DNA of 64,000 bases from SZUA-254 sp031379665 (GTDB taxonomy: Bacteria > Bacteroidota > Ignavibacteria > UBA10030 > SZUA-254), in contig JANNFI010000074.1 in NCBI GenBank assembly GCA_031379665.1, forward strand, positions 1 through 64,000. Direction: 5' to 3'. Positions 45,777 through 52,783 of the stretch are shown here, piece by piece (within the stretch, counting starts at the first letter, position 1; each line of letters opens with the position of its first letter). The position numbers and the translations under genes are program-made. The notes under the pieces are model-generated. The model was not told the origin of the DNA, did not search any database, and worked only from the letters and a program-made list of their open reading frames with translations.

Positions 45777-46160
45777 TCAGCTTTTAGTGGAGAGGTGGAG
45801 CTTGTGCATGATCCGGTGGGCGACGGGAGCGATGATGACCCCGGCCGCGACCAGGAAGACGATTCCTGAGAAGAGCGCGTAGAACGACGCGAACACTTTC
45901 CCCGCGGTCGTGCTCAACGCGTCCACCGGCCCCATCCCGCCGAGGATCATCGAGGCGTTCAGGAGCGCGTCGAGCCAGTCGAGACCTTCGGCGAACCGGT
46001 ACCCCGCAACCCCGATCGCGAGTGATCCCCCGAGGATTCCGGAGGCAGCCGATAGGTGGCCGAGGACCCGTTTCCGGTATTTCTCCCTGACCAGGAGCGG
46101 CTCGGACTTATGTTCGTACCCGAGGGACGGGAATATTTTCGAACGCGATCTATCCTGCAC
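45777..46160 (-). CDS. Small two-helix membrane protein
   Basis: 127 residues from a GTG at 46160; no ATG is available. Two to three hydrophobic segments (about 37-54 and 90-112) flank LNASMILGGMGPVDALST, a conserved-looking loop that recalls a re-entrant pore loop. That likeness is only visual. The C-terminus is basic with two histidines. I do not recognise a named family. It begins a small same-strand group. Confidence 0.55.
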   Translation of the reverse strand: MQDRSRSKIFPSLGYEHKSEPLLVREKYRKRVLGHLSAASGILGGSLAIGVAGYRFAEGLDWLDALLNASMILGGMGPVDALSTTAGKVFASFYALFSGIVFLVAAGVIIAPVAHRIMHKLHLSTKS

Positions 46161-46215
46161 GGAGAAAGGTAGAGGAATGCAGGCTGAAAATCAACACGGT
46201 GTCATCAGCTCCTGC

Positions 46216-47442
46216 TTACGTCAATAAGGTCCCGAGCGGCACGGCCCAGAGTTTGTCCCCCAGTTTCGCGGTTTGCGTACCGTTGTATGCGAGGATGCCC
46301 GCGCGGCAGGATGGAGTCTTTTCCAAAAATATTTTCAGCGAAACCAGATCGTCGCCGGACCAGCGGCGGCCGGCCTTGATCTCCAACGCGACGCAGGTTT
46401 TCCCGTGCTCGATGACGAAATCCACTTCGTGCCTCCCCTGCACATGCCAGTATGAAACGCGTGCGTCCGGAAGCCACGACTCAATGATCGATGAAATATT
46501 CTGCAAGACATATGTCTCAAGCAGCACCCCGCGAAGGCGTTCGTTATCGGCGCTACCGAGCCTGTCTACTCCGGCGAGATGACATGCGACGCCGGAGTCG
46601 GCAACGTACAGTTTGGGCGCCTTGATCAGGCGGCTGGAACGGCTTCGGAGGAACGGTCCGAGCCGTCTGAACAGGAAGGATGTCTCGGCGAGTCGCAGGT
46701 ATCGGGTTGTCGTTGCGACGGAGAGCAGCGTATCGCGCGCGAGCTGGCTCGTGTTGAGAATATGTCCGCTTCGAAGTGCCGCCAGTTTAATGAGGTTTCT
46801 GAATCCGAGCGTATCGTCGACCCGCGCTATATCGCGAATGTCCCGCTCGACATACGTCTGCTCATAACTCCGGAACCAAAGGGATGCGTTGGAATGAGTT
46901 AATTCCATTGCCGAGGGCATTCCCCCCAGGAGCACGTCATCGTCGTTTATCGGCACGCCGACTCCCTGTGATGGTCCCTTCGTTCCGGTCAGAATATTAA
47001 CGAGAAAGGGTTCTGGCCCGATGGCCCCGCTGATTTCACGACGGGAAAACGGGTGGAGCGTGAGATAGATTGCGCGGCCGGCGAGGCTTTCCGCCATCGC
47101 TTTCAACAGGGAGAAATTAGCAGAACCGGAGAGGACAAATCTTCCCGGTGTCCGTTTCCGATCGACCGCGCGCTTCACCGCCGTCAACAGTTCGGGAGCC
47201 TTCTGCGCCTCATCGATGATGACACGATCGCCAGCCTCGATCAACGCTTCCGGCTGTGCCGTGGCCGTCCTGAGAGTCGGGAAGTCGTCGAGGGTGAGGT
47301 ACGTGAATTGTTTTAAAAGAGGATCGTTCTGCAGAAAAGTCGTTTTACCCGTCTGCCGCATCCCGGTAATGACCACGACCGGCATGGACTGCAAGGCCGG
47401 CTCGACGACGGACCTGATTTCGCGATGAAGGTATGGTGTCAT
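46216..47442 (-). CDS. AAA_14/DUF4143 ATPase
   Basis: 408 residues from the ATG at 47442; an ATG at 47460 is an alternative. The N-terminal AAA_14 domain has a Walker A loop GMRQTGKTTFL and Walker B VIIDEAQKAPEL, with LSGSANFSLLK as sensor 1. The C-terminal DUF4143 domain ends in a nuclease-like HEVDFVIEHGKTCVALEIKAGR motif. This family is common, often scattered as an accessory gene, and of unknown role. A good promoter precedes it. It stands alone, and no toxin or phage gene is next to it. Confidence 0.92.
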   Translation of the reverse strand: MTPYLHREIRSVVEPALQSMPVVVITGMRQTGKTTFLQNDPLLKQFTYLTLDDFPTLRTATAQPEALIEAGDRVIIDEAQKAPELLTAVKRAVDRKRTPGRFVLSGSANFSLLKAMAESLAGRAIYLTLHPFSRREISGAIGPEPFLVNILTGTKGPSQGVGVPINDDDVLLGGMPSAMELTHSNASLWFRSYEQTYVERDIRDIARVDDTLGFRNLIKLAALRSGHILNTSQLARDTLLSVATTTRYLRLAETSFLFRRLGPFLRSRSSRLIKAPKLYVADSGVACHLAGVDRLGSADNERLRGVLLETYVLQNISSIIESWLPDARVSYWHVQGRHEVDFVIEHGKTCVALEIKAGRRWSGDDLVSLKIFLEKTPSCRAGILAYNGTQTAKLGDKLWAVPLGTLLT

Positions 47443-47478
47443 GATTATATAGGATGACATGTCTTAAAGACACTATGT

Positions 47479-47506
47479 AATATACAATCATGACAGGCAA
47501 TGTCAA
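47479..47506 (-). promoter_or_regulatory. Promoter for the AAA_14/DUF4143 gene
   Basis: Minus-strand TTGACA (47501-47506), 16 bases, TATATT (47479-47484). The leader would be about 12-30 bases depending on the start. Confidence 0.6.
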
Positions 47507-47615
47507 GTATGCCCTTCAAAACCGCTATTATTCAGCCTTTGGAGGTGTTATGGAATTGCTCCGAGGTGGTGGAAAGGGAAGCCGGTAAAGGGAATCGTGC
47601 AAGGTCAACGTGAAA

Positions 47616-47644
47616 TTGATTTATTAGCGACGATTATATAATTT
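47616..47644 (+). promoter_or_regulatory. Promoter for the TsdA-like cytochrome gene, nearly leaderless
   Basis: TTGATT (47616-47621), 17 bases, TAATTT (47639-47644). The first ATG (47652) is seven bases downstream. Confidence 0.5.
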
Positions 47645-47651
47645 GACGTCT

Positions 47652-48626
47652 ATGATGCGGACTATTTACCATTTCCTTTTCCTCTCCTACGCCGTAATGG
47701 TGGCCGCCGGCCGCCTCCCGGCCCAGACCGACGAAACGGTCTTTTATCCCACCGCCGATTCCCAGCGGAGCGGACCCCTGGTTTCCGCCACGACGGCGAT
47801 GGAGACCGCGTGGGACCTCATCAAGAATCCGTTTATCGACAGCGTGTCGGAAAGCCCGGCGAAGACCGCCCTGGTCAGGCGAGGATTCAGGATCTTACTC
47901 CAGACAAATGAATACGCGCCGCGGTTCACCGGCAACAAGATGACTTGCGGCGACTGCCACCTCAATGCGGGACAGCGGGAGAAGGCTCTCCCGCTCGTCG
48001 GTACCGGGGTCCGCTATCCCGATTTCAACAAGCGGTCGGCCAGGGTATTTTCGATGACGGACAGGGTGGTGGGCTGCTTCCTTAGGAGTATGAACGGAAC
48101 GGGAGTGTCCGGTATGATCACGGCGCACGATCCGGATTCCGCCGCGGCAGCGATCGCGGGATCGGAAGAAGTGCAGGCGCTGGTGGCATACATCGACTGG
48201 ATCTCGGAGGGATATGCCGCGGGTGACACACTCCCCTGGCGGGGATTGAACGTGATTCCCGAATCCGCGCTCGTCCAGATCGCCGTGCTCGATTCACTTC
48301 GGGGCGCCGGACTCTACCTCGATCGGTGCGTCAACTGCCACGGGGAGAACGGGCAGGGAGTTGCCATCGGAGACATCAAGGCCGGACCCCTGTGGGGCCC
48401 GGCCTCGTGGAACGACGGCGCCGGCGCGGCGCGGGTGTACACGCTCGCCGGGATGATCCGCCACATGATGCCCTTTCTCGACCCGGGGAGCCTCACGGAC
48501 GAGGAAGCCCAGCAGATCGCCTACTTCATCTGCTCCCAACCCAGGCCGGTCTACCCGTTCAAATCGTCCGATTACCTGAAGGTCAAGGTGCCGGTCGACG
48601 CCCTCTATTATAGTCCAACGCGCTGA
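47652..48626 (+). CDS. Diheme cytochrome c, thiosulfate dehydrogenase (TsdA)-like
   Basis: 324 residues from the ATG at 47652 (47655 is equally possible). A signal peptide (about 1-24) is followed by two c-type haem domains with CGDCH (C99) and CVNCH. Phrases near the first haem (LLQTNEYAPRFTGNKMTCGDCHLNAGQ) and FNKRSARVFSMTDRVVGCF fit the TsdA/SoxA-like branch. TsdA couples two thiosulfates to tetrathionate in the periplasm. The assignment to thiosulfate is by family and not certain. A Tat-exported DsrE protein is encoded convergently downstream. Confidence 0.8.
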   Translation: MMRTIYHFLFLSYAVMVAAGRLPAQTDETVFYPTADSQRSGPLVSATTAMETAWDLIKNPFIDSVSESPAKTALVRRGFRILLQTNEYAPRFTGNKMTCGDCHLNAGQREKALPLVGTGVRYPDFNKRSARVFSMTDRVVGCFLRSMNGTGVSGMITAHDPDSAAAAIAGSEEVQALVAYIDWISEGYAAGDTLPWRGLNVIPESALVQIAVLDSLRGAGLYLDRCVNCHGENGQGVAIGDIKAGPLWGPASWNDGAGAARVYTLAGMIRHMMPFLDPGSLTDEEAQQIAYFICSQPRPVYPFKSSDYLKVKVPVDALYYSPTR

Positions 48627-48709
48627 TTAAACCCGGACCGCTGATCGCCGTGACCGCATAGATCCCCGTGATTGCTACCCCCCCACGACGGGCGGGGGTT
48701 CGCCGATAC

Positions 48710-49387
48710 TCAACCCGCGAAGACGTACGTGCAGCCGCGCTCCTGGGCCCGGTTGATTGCGAGAACGCCTGAGGGCACGATCGTGATTCCCGGCATCACC
48801 CCAGCGACCCATTCCTTCTTGACTTCGGCGGCATCAAGGTTCATCTTTTTCGCGACCATGCCGCTGTAAAAGGTCAGCGCCATATCGCAGATTCCGAAGA
48901 GCGTGCCGTCTTTCATCAGATCCTCGATGGTCATTCCCGGGAGGGGAAAGTTGCCCGGGGCCGCATAGTAAATGTTCTTCGTCTGTGGTTTTTTCGTCTC
49001 CTCGTCCGCGATTTCAAACACCTCGCCGAACTTGTACTTCTCCCAGAGCGGCGTGGCCATTCCCATCGGGATGGCGGAGTGCCTGATGACCACCACCGAC
49101 ATCGCTTCGCCAACCGGAACGCCGACGGTCGCGTTCGTCATCAGGAAAACACGCGACCATGCCAGCGACATCGCGTGGTTCGGAGCGGTTGCGTCATAGA
49201 CCTGCTTGTGCGACCCCTTGATCTTCCCGAGCCAGGCGTCGAAGCCGGACTTCGCGTCGGATTGGAGTAGTGGTGATGGACCAGCGAGGGACGCGGCCGT
49301 GCCGGCGATGGTTCCGATGCCGGCCGCCGCCGCTCCCGTCGCAAGTAACCCGAGGAAATCGCGGCGAAGAACGTTCTTGTTACCCAT
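48710..49387 (-). CDS. Tat-exported DsrE-family protein
   Basis: 225 residues from the ATG at 49387. A Tat signal is clear (RRDFLGLLATGAAAAG). The mature part has a DsrE/DsrF-like fold (HKQVYDATAPNHAMSLAWSRV, FLMTNATVGVPVGEAMSVVV, GTLFGICDMALTFY). DsrE proteins carry or relay sulfur, usually in the cytoplasm, so export is noteworthy. The CDM cysteine (ICDMAL) could be the sulfur carrier. It ends 83 bases from the TsdA-like gene, with which it is convergent. Confidence 0.78.
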   Translation of the reverse strand: MGNKNVLRRDFLGLLATGAAAAGIGTIAGTAASLAGPSPLLQSDAKSGFDAWLGKIKGSHKQVYDATAPNHAMSLAWSRVFLMTNATVGVPVGEAMSVVVIRHSAIPMGMATPLWEKYKFGEVFEIADEETKKPQTKNIYYAAPGNFPLPGMTIEDLMKDGTLFGICDMALTFYSGMVAKKMNLDAAEVKKEWVAGVMPGITIVPSGVLAINRAQERGCTYVFAG

Positions 49388-49736
49388 GGTGGTGACCCTT
49401 TCTGTTGTTGGTGATGAATTCATTGAATAGACCGGTGGCGTGAGCCTCCCGCAGACTGCAAATTTCCCGCGCACGGGAGGCCTAACGAAACATCGGTAAT
49501 AAGGGAAATAGGCATTAAATATTCAAGCCGGGGAGCAATCTCACCGTTGGCGGGCCGATATCTCCAACACGGGCGGTTTTCGATGTATTTGCCCCCCCCC
49601 TCACGCGCTCCCGCAGGACTCAGAAGCACGATATACGGTCCGGGAGATGCCACGTCCGGAATCCGGAAACACCGGCCTCGCTTTTATCGTATATCCACCA
49701 AGAGGCGCCCAACACAACCAATAGCATATCCTCCTG
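49388..49736. other. Non-coding gap upstream of two divergent genes
   Basis: About 350 bases without a gene. It holds an 8-bp inverted repeat GCCTCCCG (49444-49451) and CGGGAGGC (49474-49481) with a 22-base loop. No U-tract follows. A run of nine C lies near 49590. I see no clear promoter for either neighbour. Confidence 0.4.
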
Positions 49737-50849
49737 ATGACCTCCCAGAACGCCGGACGGAATCCAGATCAGAAAGTCTTCAAGACCCTGAAGTCCGATT
49801 TCCAACGGGGCGATACCTACGATTCGATCCGGCGGGAGTTCCTCGAGACACGCGATTTTCTCCTGGACGACGAGCGCAGGAAACGGATCCAGGGGATGAA
49901 CCGGATCAAGGGGTGGTTCCTCACTTCGTGGTGGATGCTCAAGGCTATGTTCTTCAGACTTACGCCGGCGCGCCGGATCCTGTTCGTACTCGGCATCGTA
50001 CTCCTCGTCTCGTCGAAAACTACCATCTCCGGGGGTGACGGGTTCGAGTTGAACGTCAACACGAACCCCCTCGGGGTGATTTGCATCACCATCGTCCTGA
50101 TGCTCGAACTCAAGGACAAGCTCGTCGCGAAGGAGGAGCTCGAGGCCGGCCGTTTCGTACAGGACGCCCTCCAGCCCGAGCGGAGCCCGCGGTTCCCGGG
50201 GTGGGAGCTGTGGCTCTTCACAAGGTCGGCCAACGACGTGGGGGGCGACCTCGTCGATTTCATCCGTCTCGGCGAGACGAAGGCGGGAGTCGTGCTCGGC
50301 GACGTCGCGGGGAAAGGGCTGAGGGCCGCGCTGCTGATGGCGAAACTCCAGGCGACGGTGCGGGCCCTCGCCGAGGATGTTCCCTCGCTCAGCGCCCTGG
50401 CCTCAAAACTCAACAGGATTTTCTGCCGCGACAGCCTGAAGAACATCTTCGCCTCGATGGTCTACATCGAGCTCACGTCGGGGACCGGACGAGTCAGGCT
50501 CGTCAACGCCGGACATTTTCCGCCGCTGGTGGCGCGGCCGGGCGGCATCGAGGCGCTGGAGAAAGGGGGCGCGGCCCTGGGATTGACGTCGGCCGCCGAA
50601 TACCTCGAACAGGAAACGACGTTGCATCCGGGCGAGCTGCTCTGCGCATACTCGGACGGGGTGAGCGAGGCCCAGAACGTCGCCGGGGATTTCTTCGGAG
50701 ACCAGGGAATCCGGGACATACTCCAGCGGAACACAGGGAAACCGGTCGACATGGCGGGGACGGAACTCGTGAACGTGGTCGACAGGTTCGTCGGCGAGGC
50801 GAAGCGGAGGGACGACCTCACGCTCCTGATCATCGGGAGGACCGGATGA
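49737..50849 (+). CDS. SpoIIE/RsbU-type PP2C phosphatase, membrane anchored
   Basis: 370 residues. A charged N-terminal part (about 1-65), one or two hydrophobic segments (about 78-95 and 112-125), then a PP2C SpoIIE domain (about 135-368; NDVGGDLVDFIRL, VLGDVAGKGLRAALLMAKLQA, YSDGVSEAQN, DDLTLLII). The metal-binding aspartates of the family are present (GGD, GD, SDG, DD). Such phosphatases act on STAS anti-anti-sigma proteins; none is encoded near. It overlaps the next phosphatase gene as ATGA. Confidence 0.88.
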   Translation: MTSQNAGRNPDQKVFKTLKSDFQRGDTYDSIRREFLETRDFLLDDERRKRIQGMNRIKGWFLTSWWMLKAMFFRLTPARRILFVLGIVLLVSSKTTISGGDGFELNVNTNPLGVICITIVLMLELKDKLVAKEELEAGRFVQDALQPERSPRFPGWELWLFTRSANDVGGDLVDFIRLGETKAGVVLGDVAGKGLRAALLMAKLQATVRALAEDVPSLSALASKLNRIFCRDSLKNIFASMVYIELTSGTGRVRLVNAGHFPPLVARPGGIEALEKGGAALGLTSAAEYLEQETTLHPGELLCAYSDGVSEAQNVAGDFFGDQGIRDILQRNTGKPVDMAGTELVNVVDRFVGEAKRRDDLTLLIIGRTG

Positions 50850-52783
50850 AGACCGCGGCGAAACTGAAGACCCGTTCCGCGCCACAGGCGACACCGCCGC
50901 CGGCGAACCCGGCCTCCGACAGTGAAGAAAAGTTCCGGACGCTCTTCCGGTACATCGGCATCGGTGTTTTCAGGAGTACGCCCGGCCCCGAGGGATGGTT
51001 TCTCGAAGTGAATCCCGCCCTTGTCCGGATGCTCGGATACGACGACGAACCGGAGCTCCTCCGGATGAAGGTCTCCGAATTGTACCAGCAACCCGCCGAC
51101 CGCGGTGAATTCAGTGAAAAACTTTCCCGCGACGGGTTCGTCCGCCACGAGGAGCTCGCGCTGTGCCGGAAGGACGGTTCGCCGATCGTCGTTTCGGAGA
51201 CAGCGGTCGCCGTCCGGGGTCCCGACGGCGCGGTCCTCCACTTCGACGGGGTGATCGAGGATATCACGGAGAGGAAGACGGCCGAGAAGAGGCTCCTGGT
51301 GCAGAAGGCTTATTTCGAGACCCTTTTCGAGAATGCCCCGGAGGCGATCGCCCTCCACACGAACGAAGACCGCATCCTCAACGTCAACTCGGAATTCACG
51401 CGGGTGTTCGGGTACACGCGGGACGAGGTGCTCGGCATGTGGATCGACGACGTCGTGGCCTCGGACGAGTTCCGCGACGAAGCCGCCGACATTTCCCGCA
51501 GGGTCCTGAACGGCGAACGGGTCGAGATCGACACGAAGCGAAAACGAAAAGACGGGTCGCTCATCGACGTCTCGGTCCTGGGGGCTCCAATCCTGATCGA
51601 CGGGAAGCAGGAGGGGGACTACGCCATCTACCGCGACATCACGGCGCGCAAGAAATCCGAGGAGGACATCCTCATCCAGAAGACCTACCTCGAGCGGCTG
51701 TTCAACAGCGCGCCCGAGGCGATCGTCCTGCACGACAACGACGACATCGTCGTGAACGTGAACGAGGAATTCTGCAGGATGTTCGGGTACGCGCGCGAAG
51801 AATCGATCGGAAGACCAATCAACGAGTTAGTGGCACCGGAGGAGTTCAGGGACGAGGCGGGCGGCCTGTCATCGAAGGTCGTCCACGGCGAGAGGGTCGA
51901 GGCCGACACCCGCCGAAAGCGAAAGGACGGGACCCTCATCGACGTGTGGATCCTCGGCGCCCCGATATTGCACGGCGGAAAGCAGATGGGGGTGTACGCG
52001 ATCTACAGGGACATCACAGAGCGGAAGAAGGCCGAGGAGGCGCGCATCCGGCTGAAGGAAGAGGCCAGGATGGCGAGGAACATCCAGCTGAACTTCATTC
52101 CGAAGTGGAGCCCCGACGTGGAAGGATACGACATCGCCGGGAAAAGTATTCCCGCGCTCAACGTCGGCGGCGATTACTACGATTTCATCCCGCTCGACGG
52201 CCACCGCTTCGCCGTCAGCCTCGGCGACGTCAGCGGCAACGGCCTCGCCGCCGCACTCGTGATGGCGAACCTCCAGGCGACGATCCGCGGCCAGGCGATG
52301 TTCGACCCGGAACCGAAGCGCCTGCTCGAGCGCGCCAACAAACTGCTTTTCCGGAGCACGAACTCCAGGACTTTCATCTCGCTCTTCTACGGCATCCTCG
52401 ACACGGCCCGGAACACGCTGACCTACGCGAACGCCGGGCAGGACCGCCCGATCGTGTTCGCCGCCGGAAACGGCAAGCGGTCGCTCGCGGTCAACGGGAT
52501 CGTGCTGGGGGTGATGGAGGATGCGGTCTACCGTCAGGAGGAGGTGGCGATCGGCGGCGGGGAGCGGGTGCTGATCTATACCGATGGTATCCCGGAGGCG
52601 ATGAACGAACACCGGGAACAATTCGGCGCTGAACGCCTCTCCGAGATCGTACACCGCGAAAAAGCCTGGCCGGTGAGGACCGTCATCGAAAACATTTTCA
52701 CAGCCGTCCACGGCTACGCCGACGGCGAATCTCAGGCGGACGACATGACAGTGGTGATGATCGAGCGGAAGAAATCTCCCTAG
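50846..52783 (+). CDS. Triple-PAS SpoIIE-type PP2C phosphatase
   Basis: 645 residues. Three PAS domains (about 28-145, 148-270 and 272-395) followed by a SpoIIE phosphatase domain (about 400-640; IPALNVGGDYYDFIPL, SLGDVSGNGLAAALVMANLQA, YTDGIPEAMN, ADDMTVVMI). PAS2 and PAS3 are alike over their whole length (both contain ERVE.DT.RKRKDG, then IYRDIT), a sign of a recent duplication. The frame is open to 50081 upstream, but the ATG at 50846 fits the ATGA overlap and the start of PAS1. It is likely cytoplasmic and works with the preceding phosphatase. Confidence 0.9.
   Translation: MKTAAKLKTRSAPQATPPPANPASDSEEKFRTLFRYIGIGVFRSTPGPEGWFLEVNPALVRMLGYDDEPELLRMKVSELYQQPADRGEFSEKLSRDGFVRHEELALCRKDGSPIVVSETAVAVRGPDGAVLHFDGVIEDITERKTAEKRLLVQKAYFETLFENAPEAIALHTNEDRILNVNSEFTRVFGYTRDEVLGMWIDDVVASDEFRDEAADISRRVLNGERVEIDTKRKRKDGSLIDVSVLGAPILIDGKQEGDYAIYRDITARKKSEEDILIQKTYLERLFNSAPEAIVLHDNDDIVVNVNEEFCRMFGYAREESIGRPINELVAPEEFRDEAGGLSSKVVHGERVEADTRRKRKDGTLIDVWILGAPILHGGKQMGVYAIYRDITERKKAEEARIRLKEEARMARNIQLNFIPKWSPDVEGYDIAGKSIPALNVGGDYYDFIPLDGHRFAVSLGDVSGNGLAAALVMANLQATIRGQAMFDPEPKRLLERANKLLFRSTNSRTFISLFYGILDTARNTLTYANAGQDRPIVFAAGNGKRSLAVNGIVLGVMEDAVYRQEEVAIGGGERVLIYTDGIPEAMNEHREQFGAERLSEIVHREKAWPVRTVIENIFTAVHGYADGESQADDMTVVMIERKKSP

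Noticed and set aside
50081..50845. Upstream extension of the triple-PAS phosphatase frame
   Set aside because: The extra codons lie inside the preceding phosphatase gene in another frame and are rich in Arg/Gly without domain signs; the ATG at 50846 with ATGA overlap is the natural start.
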